64,000 nucleotides of DNA from Atlantibacter sp. RC6 (GTDB lineage Bacteria; Pseudomonadota; Gammaproteobacteria; Enterobacterales; Enterobacteriaceae): positions 248,001-312,000 of the forward strand of contig NZ_JACHZE010000005.1 of assembly GCF_014193285.1 (NCBI RefSeq). The letters run 5' to 3'. Within the stretch, counting starts at the first letter, position 1; the number at the start of each line of letters is the position of its first letter. The position numbers were made by a program, and so were the translations under genes. Under the pieces are notes generated by a model that was not told the origin of the DNA, did no database searches, and saw only the letters and a program-made list of their open reading frames with translations. Shown in pieces: positions 47,420-57,425 of the stretch.

Positions 47420-50400
47420 TTAGCCGTGGTTTAACGCCCGCGCGATTTCCGGCCCTATCTCCTCAAACACCATTGGCGACACGACCTCCACATGGGCGCA
47501 ATCCAGCGAATACACCGTCATTTGACCAAGCCAGTTTGACCAGGCATCAGTGGCGTTCATGCCGTTGGGCACGGTTTTTTCGGCCACAAACAGGGTGGTC
47601 GGCCCGCTATAGGGCAGCGTATGGGCCGAGGTCAGCAGCCGGATGGCGTCCGCGTAGTTCCCTTCGATGGTAGTAAACAACCGCTCGCTGCCCTGCCCAC
47701 GCTGGGCGGCGATAAAGGCTTCACGCTCGCGCTCAATTTCCGCCAGCACTTCCGGGTCAGGCTGGTCGCCCTTCTGCGCCCAGTTTTGGGTTTCCGGCGG
47801 CCAGGTGTCGAGCAAGCCCAGCCAGGCCACCTGCTCGCCCGCCGCTTCGAGACGCGCCGCCAGGTTTTGCGCCAGGGTGCCCCCCAGCGAGTAGCCCAGC
47901 AGATAGTAAGGCCCGCGAGGCTGGGCGCGGCGCAGTTCGGCAAACTGCATTTCGCACAGATGGTCGAAATCCCGCGCGCTGGCCATCGGGCCATCCGGGC
48001 GCGGCGACTGAATGCCGGTAATCGCCCACTGCGGGCCCAGATAGCGTTGCAGCACGCTGAATTGCCAGGCGAAGCCGGATGCGGGATGGAAGCAGAACAG
48101 GCGCGGCCCGGTACCGTCACGCAGCGGCAGCAGCGCGCCGAAACCCGCCTCCTGCGCAGCACTGTCCGGGGCGCTCAGGCGCGCCGCCAGTTTTTCCACC
48201 GTCGAGGCTTCCATCACCTGCCCTACCGTAACGTCGATGCCCAGCGTCTCGCGCAGATCCGCCGCCAGGCGCATCGCCAGCAGCGAATGCCCGCCCAGGG
48301 CAAAGAAATCGGCGCTCACGTGGCAAACTTCGCAGTTCAGCAGCCGGGCAAACGCCCCGGCGATAGTCTGTTCCAGTACGGATTGCGGCGCGCGGCCCGT
48401 TGCGGCGTGGGTCAGTTCCGGCAGCGGCAACGCTTTGCGATCCAGCTTACCGTTGGCGCTGAGCGGCATTTCCGCCAGTTGGATCACCATCACCGGCACC
48501 ATATGGGCAGGCAGCAAGGTCTGCAACTGGTGACACAGGGCGTCGGTGTCCAGCGGCAATCCGCTTGCCGATACCACATAGCCCACCAGCTGGCGGGCGT
48601 CGCCTTCACTGGCTGCCGCCTGGTTCAACACGCAGGCGTGGGTCACCGCATGGGCGATATCCCCCAGCGACATCAGCGCGCTATCGATATCCCCCAGCTC
48701 AATGCGCTGGCCGCGCAGTTTAAGCTGAAAATCGCTGCGGCCCAGATATTCAATCGCCCCATCAGCCAGATAACGCGCCACGTCGCCGGTGCGGTACATC
48801 CGCTCGCCAGGGACGAACGGGTCGGCGATAAAGCGGCTGGCGGTGAGATCCGCGCGGCCCAGATAACCCTGCGCCAGTTGTACGCCGGTCAGGTACAAAT
48901 CCCCCGCCACGCCGGGCGGCACCGGGCGCATCGCCCCATCCAGTACCCGTAAGCCGGTATTCCATACCGGGTAGCCAATCGGCACGCTGTTGCCTTTCAC
49001 CGCCGCCAGCGCCTCGCCGTAAGCCGGGTACCAGCTCACGTCCACGGCGGCCTCGGTGGGGCCATACAGATTGTGCAGCGCCACGCCGGTCAGGCTTTCC
49101 CACTGACGGCACAGTTCGGTCGGCAGAGCCTCGCCGCTACAGAACACCTGGCGCAGCGAGCGGCACCGGGCGATGGCCTGCGGGCTGGTTAACGCGCCAA
49201 CGAACGCCGCCAGCATCGACGGCACAAAATGGGTGGTCGTGACGCTCCAGCGGGCAAACAGCGCCTGCAACGCCTGCGGATCGCGGTGCGCCTCGGGCGG
49301 AGCCATCACCAGCTGCGCGCCCACCATAAACGGCCAGAAAAACTCCCACACCGAGACGTCAAAACTGCACGGGGTTTTCTGCAATACCACATCGCCCGCC
49401 GCTATCGGATAGTGATGCTGCATCCACCACAGGCGGTTAACGATAGCGGCCTGGCCGACCATCACGCCCTTTGGACGCCCCGTCGAGCCGGAGGTGAAAA
49501 TGACATACGCGGTGTGCGCCGGGCGCGAGAGATCCAGCGCGGGCGCGGTAGCTTCCGCCAGCGGCGCGTCGTAAATCATCAGCGGCCGGGTGGTCAGCCC
49601 GGCAAAACGCGCTTCCAGCGCGCCGCTGGTGATCACCCGGCGCGGCCTGGCGTCTTCCAGCATCATCTGTAAACGGTCGTCGGGATAGCCGGTATCCAGC
49701 GGCAGCCAGGCCGCGCCGATCTCGACAATCGCCTGCAATGCCAGTGATAAAAACACCGAACGAGGCAGTGCCACTGCCACCACGTCGCCAGGCTTAACGC
49801 CCTGCGCCCGTAATTCCACCGCCAGAGCGTGCACCTGCTGGCGCATTTCCCGGTAGCTGAACTGGTAGTTATCATCCGCTAAGGCAGGCGCTTCGGGGGT
49901 TTTCAGCGCCTGACGGATAATCGCCGCCGTCAGCGTATCGGCAGGCAGCATCATGCCGGTGTCGTTGATACGTTCAATCAGTTGCGCTTCATGGGGATGC
50001 ACCACATCGGCTTCACAGCAGGCCAGTTGCGGGTTAGCCGCGAACTGGCGCAGCAGCAGCGGCAGACGGGCGATATGCCGCTCCAGGGCCGCGTCGTCAT
50101 AGCGTTGCGCATTCGCCAGCACTTCCAGCCCCAGCGCGCCCTGTTCGTCCTGATATAGCGCCAGTTCGATATCGTTGACCGGGCCCGACGCCAACTGGTG
50201 AGTAATGCCGTTGATGCCGCCGACGTCCAGCCGGTAGTCGAACATTTTGAAGTTGAATACCGTGCCGTACAGCGGCGTCAGTTGCGTGACGCGCCCGGCG
50301 TCGCGCAGGATCTGCTCGGCGTCATAGCGCTGATGGCGACGCGCGCTTTTCATCTGGCGCGCCAGGCTGGCGGCCAGTTCCGGCAGGGTTCCGGCAGGCG

Positions 50401-51310
50401 GGATGCGCACCGCCAGCGGCAATACGTTCAGCACCGGGCCGGTAGCGCACAGCGCCGCCGAACCCATGCGGCGCATAAAAATCACCCCGGCGGCGAAGTC
50501 GTTGCGCCCGCTCAGGCGGCCAATCCACAGGGAAACCAGCGCAAAAGCGATGTCGGCAGGATTGATGCCAGGGGCCTGCGCCAGCAGCGCCTGAATCTGG
50601 CTGTTGTCAAACTGCACACTGCGGCGAATCAACTGCGCGGAGGGCTCGCGGGTGGTGAGCGGCTCATCCGACAGCGTGGCGGGCTCCGGCAAGCGGGCAA
50701 GCTGTTCGGCCCAGAAAGCGCGGTCTTTTTCGCACGACGCGGAAGCCTGGTATTGCTGGTACTCCTCCACCACCTCGCTAAACGGCGTAAAGGGCGACGC
50801 GTCCGGCGTCTGGCCTGCGCGCCAGGCGCGATAGATATCGGCGATCCGGCGGGTAATGGCGGTAAAGCTGAAGCCATCCACCAGCAAATGATGGTAACGC
50901 TGATACCAGAACCAGCGGGTGTCGCTCAGGCGCAAAAGTTGATGATGCCAGGGCGCTTTCCCCGCCGAGCGGCGCAGATCCTGCTGTAAATCCTGATGCA
51001 TCAACGCCCGCGCGGCCTGTGCCGGATCGGCGTGATGGCGTAAATCAACGCAGTCAGGCTGGGGGAAGGTTATCGTCTCATCCACCCACTGGCGCGGTTC
51101 GCCATCGATTTCGGCAAACCGCATCCGCAAAGTGTCGGCCTCGCTCATGCCAGCGACGATGGCTTGCGCCAGCAGCGGCGCGTCCAGCTCGCCGTTGAGT
51201 TCGATATAGTGCGCCACACTCCAGGCGGCGGGCTGCTGGCTCAGGGCGTCTGCCACCCAAATTCCCGGCTGGGCGGCAATCAGCGGTAACGTCACGGCAG
51301 GGATTTTCAT
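47420..51310 (-). CDS. entF: EntF, enterobactin synthase NRPS
   Basis: 1296 residues (E. coli 1293). Domains in order: condensation (HHLLVDG), adenylation for serine (FTSGSTGRPKGVM, NLYGPTEAAVD), peptidyl carrier (FALGGHSLLAMRL, Ser near 1005) and thioesterase (LLGYSLGGTLAQ; final His in CAHVEVV). It joins three dihydroxybenzoyl-serines and cyclises them. The start at 51310 overlaps the ybdZ stop by 4 bp and matches MKIPAVTLPLIAAQPG of the family; the longer frame upstream is not used. Confidence 0.97.
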   Translation of the reverse strand: MKIPAVTLPLIAAQPGIWVADALSQQPAAWSVAHYIELNGELDAPLLAQAIVAGMSEADTLRMRFAEIDGEPRQWVDETITFPQPDCVDLRHHADPAQAARALMHQDLQQDLRRSAGKAPWHHQLLRLSDTRWFWYQRYHHLLVDGFSFTAITRRIADIYRAWRAGQTPDASPFTPFSEVVEEYQQYQASASCEKDRAFWAEQLARLPEPATLSDEPLTTREPSAQLIRRSVQFDNSQIQALLAQAPGINPADIAFALVSLWIGRLSGRNDFAAGVIFMRRMGSAALCATGPVLNVLPLAVRIPPAGTLPELAASLARQMKSARRHQRYDAEQILRDAGRVTQLTPLYGTVFNFKMFDYRLDVGGINGITHQLASGPVNDIELALYQDEQGALGLEVLANAQRYDDAALERHIARLPLLLRQFAANPQLACCEADVVHPHEAQLIERINDTGMMLPADTLTAAIIRQALKTPEAPALADDNYQFSYREMRQQVHALAVELRAQGVKPGDVVAVALPRSVFLSLALQAIVEIGAAWLPLDTGYPDDRLQMMLEDARPRRVITSGALEARFAGLTTRPLMIYDAPLAEATAPALDLSRPAHTAYVIFTSGSTGRPKGVMVGQAAIVNRLWWMQHHYPIAAGDVVLQKTPCSFDVSVWEFFWPFMVGAQLVMAPPEAHRDPQALQALFARWSVTTTHFVPSMLAAFVGALTSPQAIARCRSLRQVFCSGEALPTELCRQWESLTGVALHNLYGPTEAAVDVSWYPAYGEALAAVKGNSVPIGYPVWNTGLRVLDGAMRPVPPGVAGDLYLTGVQLAQGYLGRADLTASRFIADPFVPGERMYRTGDVARYLADGAIEYLGRSDFQLKLRGQRIELGDIDSALMSLGDIAHAVTHACVLNQAAASEGDARQLVGYVVSASGLPLDTDALCHQLQTLLPAHMVPVMVIQLAEMPLSANGKLDRKALPLPELTHAATGRAPQSVLEQTIAGAFARLLNCEVCHVSADFFALGGHSLLAMRLAADLRETLGIDVTVGQVMEASTVEKLAARLSAPDSAAQEAGFGALLPLRDGTGPRLFCFHPASGFAWQFSVLQRYLGPQWAITGIQSPRPDGPMASARDFDHLCEMQFAELRRAQPRGPYYLLGYSLGGTLAQNLAARLEAAGEQVAWLGLLDTWPPETQNWAQKGDQPDPEVLAEIEREREAFIAAQRGQGSERLFTTIEGNYADAIRLLTSAHTLPYSGPTTLFVAEKTVPNGMNATDAWSNWLGQMTVYSLDCAHVEVVSPMVFEEIGPEIARALNHG

Positions 51311-51522
51311 GCTTCGACTCCCCTGGCATACGCGGCGGGATGCAAGTCGCCGCCGCGCTGTTCCAGCCAGGCAACGCATTCAGCGTGCGGGCGCGGCGAC
51401 GCGACGATGGCCCAACCGGCAGGTAACGCGCAGGCTTGCGGCCACAGGCTGAGCTGCCCGAGCTGATTCTTTAACAGATAAAAATGCCCCTGCGGATCAT
51501 CGAAGGGATGGGTGTATTCCAT
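51307..51522 (-). CDS. ybdZ: YbdZ, MbtH-like protein
   Basis: 71 residues with the MbtH pattern: HPFDDPQGHFYLLKNQLGQL, SLWP, LPAGWAIV and W62. MbtH-like proteins bind and activate NRPS adenylation domains; this one serves EntF, to which it is coupled by overlap. The start at 51522 is chosen by the family N-terminus. It follows fes by 16 bp. Confidence 0.93.
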   Translation of the reverse strand: MEYTHPFDDPQGHFYLLKNQLGQLSLWPQACALPAGWAIVASPRPHAECVAWLEQRGGDLHPAAYARGVEA

Positions 51523-51538
51523 AACAAACTCCTGAAAT

Positions 51539-52768
51539 TCAACGCGCGGCAAGCACTTTGTCGCCCCATAAGGTAATCAGCCCTTCCGTTAAGCCGCCGC
51601 GCCAGCACAGCGCGTCGTGACCGCCGTCGACTTCGCGCCAGAACAGCTGCTGTTGGGTGCGTTGTAGCACAGAACAGAGCCGTAAGTTGGCCTGATGGAT
51701 CACCGGCTCGCGCTTGCCCGCTTCGAGGAAAATTCGCAGCGCCGCCTGGCCCAGCGTGCCCTGTTCAAGCTGCGAAATCAGCCAGCCCTGCTGGGTTTCG
51801 CGCCCCGGCCACCAGTACGAGCCCGACTGGCTCAGCACGCAACCGAAACGCTCCGGCCAGTTAAGGCCTGCGTACAGGGAAGAAAGCCCGCCAAAACTCT
51901 GGCCCGCCACCACGGTGGTAGACGGGTCGTCGCGCCACGGGGCGATGTGTTGAACTTGCGGCAGTAATTCGTCCTGCACCGCCTGCCAGAACGCGAGGTT
52001 ACAGGGCAATTCTGCGCCGCGATGGGCGGTGTCAATGGCGTCGATCAGCAGGTACACCGCTGGCGGTAACAGGCCTCGATCGGTCAGGGATTGCAGCGCG
52101 GGCCACACCGGCATGCTTTGCGCCCAGAACTGGCCGTCGAGCAGCAGCGCTAGCGGGCGATTGCCGCCATTCTCTTCCCCGGTGGCAAACACCCAGATCT
52201 TGCGGGTGTTGGCGAGTTTTTTACTCTGCCAGTCAATGCACAGCGGCGGCTGATACGGCGTATCCGGCGCATCCCAGCCGGGCTGCTGCGGCGCGCGCGG
52301 CATCTCCAGCGCGCACACCGGGTGGCCGCGCCCGCCACGCCACTGGCGAGGATTAAACGGGTCGGCCTGCGCCTGCGGGAACAGCTTGCGCCAGCCTGCG
52401 CGCAGCGCCATCGGGGAAGGAATATCGTCAGTGAAGGCTTCCGGCGGGAAATCATCCGTCGCGGTTGACGGGATCAGGCAGTAGCTGCCGCGCCAGCTAT
52501 CGGTGAGTTCAAGTTGGTAGTGCCAGGCATCGGTGCCGGGATGGCGCGTGAGCGTCACCGGACGCGCCCGCTGGTGATGGTCCGTGACACCGGTGATATT
52601 CAGCCATACCCGCTGTACCGCGGAATGCCGCTCATCGCCAGCCGGATCGCGCCACCAGAAGGTGACTCGACATTTGCCCTTTCCCAACGGCTCAATGCAG
52701 GGAATGCCCTGCCGCTGGCGTGCTTGCCACCACGCCTCACTTCCTGTTTCGCGCACCATCAAAACCAT
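51539..52768 (-). CDS. fes: Fes, ferric-enterobactin esterase
   Basis: About 409 residues (E. coli about 400). The N-terminal domain has WWQARQ ... VTFWWRDP. The C-terminal alpha/beta hydrolase has nucleophile Ser in VVAGQSFGGLSSLY and His in DGGHDALCW. It hydrolyses ferric enterobactin in the cytoplasm to release iron. ATGs at 52768 and 52759 are both possible; the second matches the E. coli length better, the first lies nearer to AAGG. It is the first gene of fes-ybdZ-entF. Confidence 0.95.
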   Translation of the reverse strand: MVLMVRETGSEAWWQARQRQGIPCIEPLGKGKCRVTFWWRDPAGDERHSAVQRVWLNITGVTDHHQRARPVTLTRHPGTDAWHYQLELTDSWRGSYCLIPSTATDDFPPEAFTDDIPSPMALRAGWRKLFPQAQADPFNPRQWRGGRGHPVCALEMPRAPQQPGWDAPDTPYQPPLCIDWQSKKLANTRKIWVFATGEENGGNRPLALLLDGQFWAQSMPVWPALQSLTDRGLLPPAVYLLIDAIDTAHRGAELPCNLAFWQAVQDELLPQVQHIAPWRDDPSTTVVAGQSFGGLSSLYAGLNWPERFGCVLSQSGSYWWPGRETQQGWLISQLEQGTLGQAALRIFLEAGKREPVIHQANLRLCSVLQRTQQQLFWREVDGGHDALCWRGGLTEGLITLWGDKVLAAR

Positions 52769-52816
52769 CAACCTTATGAATTATATGGCATTAAAAAATT
52801 ACCGTAAGAAATGTTT

Positions 52817-52840
52817 GATAATATTATTGATAATTATTCG
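52817..52840. promoter_or_regulatory. Fur box array between fes and fepA
   Basis: Repeated hexamers GATAAT-ATTATT-GATAAT-TATTCG, the repeat form of Fur sites. It lies 48 bp before the fes start in the fes-fepA divergent region. Confidence 0.7.
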
Positions 52841-53008
52841 TATTTGCAATAGCGTATTGGCGCGCATTATCCCGTTGTTTTTGTTCACTCACTGGCGTTT
52901 ACCTGGCAGTCACCCTTGGTGCGCCAAAAATTTGTTAGACGACATCATGCTGCTATCCGCCCCTGGCACGGAAAAAGCGAGACGCAGCAGAGAAAAGCAG
53001 GCAAAAAA

Positions 53009-55261
53009 ATGAATAAGAAAATCCACTACTCCCTCGCCATGTTAATCAATCTGGGGATTTACGGCGCGGCTATGCCGGTTCTGGCTGCCGAAACCCCTTC
53101 CTCAGAAGATGGCGCGCAAACACACGAAGACACCATGGTCGTTACCGCCGCCGAGCAAAATTTGCAGGCGCCGGGCGTGTCGACCATCACCGCGGAAGAG
53201 ATCCGTAAAAACCCGCCGGCGCGAGATGTGTCGGAAATCATCCGTACCATGCCGGGCGTTAACCTCACCGGCAACTCCACCAGCGGCCAGCGCGGCAACA
53301 ATCGCCAGATTGATATTCGCGGCATGGGCCCGGAAAACACCCTGATCCTGATCGATGGCAAACCGGTCAGCAGCCGCAACTCGGTGCGTCTGGGCTGGCG
53401 CGGCGAGCGTGACACCCGTGGCGATACCGGCTGGGTGCCGCCAGAAATGATCGAGCGCATCGAAGTACTGCGCGGCCCGGCGGCGGCGCGTTACGGCGAC
53501 GGCGCGGCGGGCGGGGTGGTGAATATCATCACCAAACGCAGCAGCAACGAGTGGCACGGCACCTGGGATACCTACCTGAACGCGCCGGAGCACAAAGACG
53601 AAGGCTCCACCAAACGCACCAACTTCAGCCTGACCGGCCCGCTGGGCGACAGCGTCAGCTTCCGCCTGTACGGCAACCTGGATAAAACCCAGGCCGATGC
53701 GTGGAACATCAACGAAGGCCATCAGTCCGAGCGTACCGGCACCTATGCCGACACTCTGCCTGCCGGGCGCGAAGGCGTTGAAAACAAAGACGTTAATGGC
53801 CAGCTGCGCTGGGAATTCGCGCCAATGCAGTCGCTGGAATTTGAAGCCGGCTATGGCCGCCAGGGCAACCTGTACGCGGGCGATACCCAGAACACCAACA
53901 GCAACGCGCTGGTGAAGAGCAACTACGGCAAAGAGACCAACCGCCTCTATCGCCAGGACTACTCCCTTACCTGGAACGGCGGCTGGGATAACGGCGTGAC
54001 CTCCAGCACCTGGGCGCAGTACGAAAAAACGCGCAACTCGCGCACTAACGAAGGCCTGGCAGGCGGCACCGAAGGGATTTTCTCTGACGCGTTGAAATCC
54101 GACATCGATTTAAGCGATGTTACCCTGCACAGCGAAGTTAACCTGCCGCTCGACGTGCTGGTTAACCAGACGCTGACGCTGGGCACCGAATGGACTCAAC
54201 AGCGCATGAAGGACCGCTCGTCCAACGTGCAGTCGCTGATTGAAGGCGGCCCGATCCCGGGCGTCGACAGCACCAACCGCAACCCGTACTCCAGCGCGGA
54301 AATCTTCTCGCTGTTCGCCGAAAACAATATGGAACTGACCGATAGCACCATACTGACGCCGGGGCTGCGTTTCGATCATCACTCCATCGTGGGCGACAAC
54401 TGGAGCCCGGCGCTGAACCTGTCCCAGGGTCTGACCGATGACATCACCCTGAAGATGGGCATCGCTCGCGCCTATAAAGCGCCAAGCCTGTACCAGACCA
54501 ACCCGAACTACATCCTGTACAGCCGTGGCCAGGGCTGTTACGCCAGCGCGGGCGGCTGCTACATGATGGGTAATGACAATCTGGATGCCGAAACCAGCAT
54601 CAACAAAGAGATTGGCCTTGAGTACAAACACGAAGGCTGGCTGGCGGGCGTGACCTGGTTCCGCAACGACTACCGCGACAAGATTGAAGCGGGCTATGCG
54701 CCGATTGGTTCCACCCGTAACGGCCGCACCACTACCGATATCTACCAGTGGGAAAACGTGCCGAAAGCCGTGGTTGAAGGGCTGGAAGGAACGCTGAACG
54801 TGCCGGTGACCGACACCGTTCAGTGGAGCAACAACATGACCTGGATGCTGGAGAGCAAGAACAAAACGACCGGCGATCGTTTGTCGATCATCCCGGAATT
54901 TACGTTGAACTCCACGCTGAGCTGGCAGGTTCGCCAGGATATCTCCCTGCAAAGCACCTTGACCTGGTATGGCCGTCAGAAGCCGAAGATGTACAACTAC
55001 AAGGGCCAGCGTGTGGGCTATCCTGAAACGAAGGAAGTGAGTCCTTACAGCATCGTCGGCCTGAGCGGTACCTGGGATGCCACGAAAAACGTCAGCTTCA
55101 CCGCCGGTATCGATAACGTGTTCGATAAACGCCAGTGGCGCGCGGGCAACGCCCAGACCACCGGCAACGCCAACACCAACTCCTGGATGTATGGCGCGGG
55201 TGCACAAACCTATAACGAACCGGGCCGCACTTACTTCGTGAGTGTGAACACCCACTTCTGA
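53009..55261 (+). CDS. fepA: FepA, ferric-enterobactin outer-membrane receptor
   Basis: 750 residues (E. coli 746). The signal peptide ends PVLAAE; then comes TonB box DTMVVTAA, the plug domain (IDIRGMGPENTLILIDGKPV, EVLRGPAAARYGDGAAGGV) and a 22-strand barrel ending in VNTHF. The start at 53009 follows AGCAGG; the 31 extra codons upstream are rejected since they would spoil the signal peptide. A strong terminator follows. Confidence 0.97.
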   Translation: MNKKIHYSLAMLINLGIYGAAMPVLAAETPSSEDGAQTHEDTMVVTAAEQNLQAPGVSTITAEEIRKNPPARDVSEIIRTMPGVNLTGNSTSGQRGNNRQIDIRGMGPENTLILIDGKPVSSRNSVRLGWRGERDTRGDTGWVPPEMIERIEVLRGPAAARYGDGAAGGVVNIITKRSSNEWHGTWDTYLNAPEHKDEGSTKRTNFSLTGPLGDSVSFRLYGNLDKTQADAWNINEGHQSERTGTYADTLPAGREGVENKDVNGQLRWEFAPMQSLEFEAGYGRQGNLYAGDTQNTNSNALVKSNYGKETNRLYRQDYSLTWNGGWDNGVTSSTWAQYEKTRNSRTNEGLAGGTEGIFSDALKSDIDLSDVTLHSEVNLPLDVLVNQTLTLGTEWTQQRMKDRSSNVQSLIEGGPIPGVDSTNRNPYSSAEIFSLFAENNMELTDSTILTPGLRFDHHSIVGDNWSPALNLSQGLTDDITLKMGIARAYKAPSLYQTNPNYILYSRGQGCYASAGGCYMMGNDNLDAETSINKEIGLEYKHEGWLAGVTWFRNDYRDKIEAGYAPIGSTRNGRTTTDIYQWENVPKAVVEGLEGTLNVPVTDTVQWSNNMTWMLESKNKTTGDRLSIIPEFTLNSTLSWQVRQDISLQSTLTWYGRQKPKMYNYKGQRVGYPETKEVSPYSIVGLSGTWDATKNVSFTAGIDNVFDKRQWRAGNAQTTGNANTNSWMYGAGAQTYNEPGRTYFVSVNTHF

Positions 55262-55278
55262 TTTGGCTTTCTCACCAC

Positions 55279-55304
55279 AAGGGGAACTGCGGTTCCCCTT
55301 TTTT
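55279..55304 (+). terminator. fepA terminator
   Basis: Stem AAGGGGAA / TTCCCCTT with a six-base loop and TTTT, 17 bp after fepA. It separates fepA from entD. Confidence 0.9.
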
Positions 55305-55364
55305 ATTGGCGGGCAAGCCCCGGTTGTGTAACAGTAAATTCCCCCTCTACCGCGCCGGGCCCCG

Positions 55365-56030
55365 ATGAACACCGAACTCACTACGCTATCGTTAAACCAG
55401 CGCACGCTGTTTTGCCTGCGCTTCGCGCCGGACAGCTTTGCCCCGCAGGATCTGCTGTGGCTGCCGCATCACCCGATGCTGGCCCGGGCGGTGATGTCGC
55501 GCAAAGCAGAGCATCTCGCCGGGCGGATGGCGGCGGTCTACGCGTTGCGCCATGCGGGCGGCCCCGCCACGCCGCCGGGGATTGGCGCGCACCGCGAGCC
55601 GCTGTGGCCGTCAGGCTTTACCGGCAGCATTAGCCATGCGGGTCACCTGGCGCTGGCGGCGGTGAAACCGACCGGCGAGCGTTTTTCCAGTTTGGGGATT
55701 GATTACCAGCCGCTACTTACCGATAACGATGCGCAAAAACTGGCCGACGGGGTACTGTTCGGCGATGAGCGGGCGCGGCTTCAGGCGACGTCCGTTCCCT
55801 TTCACCTGGCGTTCAGCCAGCTCTTTTCCGCTAAAGAAAGCCTGTTCAAGGCGCTGTTCCCCGCCGTGCAAACCTGGTTTGGATTTGATTGCGCGCAGAT
55901 TGTTGCGCTGGCGTCTGAGTCAATCACGCTGGAACTCAGTTGCTCACTGGGACCTTTTCCGATGGGGGCGCGCTTTACCCTCGCCTGGATGCCGTTTGGC
56001 GATGGCATCATTACCCTCGCCGACCTGTAG
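55365..56030 (+). CDS. entD: EntD, phosphopantetheinyl transferase
   Basis: A 221-residue Sfp/EntD-type PPTase. It shows GSISHAGHLALAAV, the first metal motif as GIDYQPLL, and the second as FSAKESLFKALFP. It arms EntB and EntF with phosphopantetheine. The first motif is usually GIDIE; here the Glu is Gln, an unusual change at a Mg-binding position, though the central Asp and the KES Glu are intact. It lies about 60 bp after the fepA terminator and so needs its own promoter. Confidence 0.9.
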   Translation: MNTELTTLSLNQRTLFCLRFAPDSFAPQDLLWLPHHPMLARAVMSRKAEHLAGRMAAVYALRHAGGPATPPGIGAHREPLWPSGFTGSISHAGHLALAAVKPTGERFSSLGIDYQPLLTDNDAQKLADGVLFGDERARLQATSVPFHLAFSQLFSAKESLFKALFPAVQTWFGFDCAQIVALASESITLELSCSLGPFPMGARFTLAWMPFGDGIITLADL

Positions 56031-56228
56031 CGTCGCCCTGGCGTAAAACATGACTTTCAAGTGAAAAAACCAGATATTCGAATGCGTTATCTGAAATGCG
56101 CCGCCTCACAGAACCGACACCCCCCCCAATAACCGCACAACAAACATGACTATCGTCAAGTTTTCCTGATGACCAGACGGTAATGATACGACGGCGAGGC
56201 GTTCGCGTGTCATCACAAGGAAAATGAA

Positions 56229-56951
56229 ATGGATAAGTTCGATACGCAGGACAACCGTCCGGGCATTGGCGCGTATATCGCGCTGGCGTTCGCGGCGGTG
56301 TTCTTTTCAGGATTGTTGGGAGGGAAAGAGTGGTATGGGGTGTTTGATTTCACCACTCTGAATGGCGCATTCGGTAAGGTCGTCAGCAAAGTCAGCCTGA
56401 ATGGCGATGAGCTGGTGACCGCGACCAGTGCGTTTCGCGGCACCGGCGGCAACGGCGCGATGGACGGCTTTCTGTTCGCGCTGGGCCTGATCCCCGCCGT
56501 GATGTTCGCCCTGGGCATGATTAACGTGCTGGAGCACTACGGCGCGCTACGGGCCGCAAGGCGGCTGCTTACCCCGCTGCTGCGCCCGCTGTTGGGCATC
56601 CCCGGCACCGCCGGGCTGGCGCTGATCGGTAGCCTGCAAAGCACCGATGTTGGCGCGTCGTTAACCCGCAATCTGGCCGATGAAGGCCAAATCACCGAGA
56701 GCGAAAAGGACATTTTCGCCATGTTCCAGTTCTCTGCGGGGGCGATGATCACCAACTTTTTCTCCTCCGGCGCGGTGCTGTTTACCCTGGTGGCCGCCGA
56801 CGGCACCACGGCAGTCCCCGCTTCCATCGGCGCCTGCGTGGCGGTGATGTTTATTATGAAAATCGTTGGGGCAAATATTCTGCGCCTGATCCTCAAAGTC
56901 AGCGATAACAAAGCCCAACAGCGTCTGGATACCCAGGGAGAAGCATCATGA
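56229..56951 (+). CDS. YjiH-like membrane protein (nucleoside-recognition/gate domain)
   Basis: 240 residues, about six hydrophobic segments with a gate-type motif GSLQSTDVGASLTRNLADEG. It is related to E. coli YjiH. Such proteins occur as a pair with YjiG-type partners and are thought to form a transporter of unknown substrate. It is preceded by GGAAAATGA and overlaps the next gene by 4 bp. In K-12 the yjiG-yjiH pair lies next to iadA (isoaspartyl dipeptidase); here it is with an M20 peptidase. Confidence 0.8.
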   Translation: MDKFDTQDNRPGIGAYIALAFAAVFFSGLLGGKEWYGVFDFTTLNGAFGKVVSKVSLNGDELVTATSAFRGTGGNGAMDGFLFALGLIPAVMFALGMINVLEHYGALRAARRLLTPLLRPLLGIPGTAGLALIGSLQSTDVGASLTRNLADEGQITESEKDIFAMFQFSAGAMITNFFSSGAVLFTLVAADGTTAVPASIGACVAVMFIMKIVGANILRLILKVSDNKAQQRLDTQGEAS

Positions 56952-57415
56952 GTGCGCAGGGAAATGCCAAACCGGTGATCACCGATGTATTTGTAGAGGG
57001 CGCGCGCAAGGGCTGGGGCATCGCCACTTCCAGCACGCTGCCTAACGTTGTGATGGCTTTTATCATCATCAAAGCGCTGGAAATCACCGGCGCGCTTAAA
57101 GGGCTGGGCATGGTGTTCGCTCCGCTGATGGGGCTGTTCGGCCTGCCGGGCGAGGCCGCCGCGGTACTGATTGGCGGCTGGATGTCGATGGGCGGCGGGA
57201 TCGGCGTCGCCATCGGTTTGTTTGAAAAGGGGATTATTACCGGCGAGCATCTGGCGATCCTCGCCCCGGCTATTTATTTAATGGGCTCGCAGGTGCAATA
57301 TCTCGGGCGCATTCTCGGTGTGATTGGCACCCGCGCCAAACGTATTCCGTTGATGATCGCAATTTCTGTGGTCAACGCATTTATCGCCATGCTGCTTATG
57401 CGCGTGATTATTTAA
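56948..57415 (+). CDS. YjiG-like membrane protein
   Basis: 155 residues, about four helices, clearly similar to E. coli YjiG (FVEGARKGWGIATSSTLPNVVMAFI, GLPGEAAAVLI, MGSQVQYLGRILG). It has the spore maturation/nucleoside gate fold and is coupled to the YjiH-like gene by overlap. It probably forms the second half of the same carrier. It is 10 bp before the peptidase gene. Confidence 0.8.
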   Translation: MSAQGNAKPVITDVFVEGARKGWGIATSSTLPNVVMAFIIIKALEITGALKGLGMVFAPLMGLFGLPGEAAAVLIGGWMSMGGGIGVAIGLFEKGIITGEHLAILAPAIYLMGSQVQYLGRILGVIGTRAKRIPLMIAISVVNAFIAMLLMRVII

Positions 57416-57425
57416 GGAGAGACAA

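Noticed and set aside
47621-48952. 443-codon plus-strand frame opposite entF
   Set aside because: Antisense to the thioesterase and carrier domains of entF; no family features.
54110-55405. 431-codon minus-strand frame over fepA
   Set aside because: Antisense to the fepA barrel, crossing the fepA terminator; not a gene.
56085-56140. 16-codon frame starting MRYLKCAAS before the yjiH-like gene
   Set aside because: Very short, no ribosome site and no conservation evidence.
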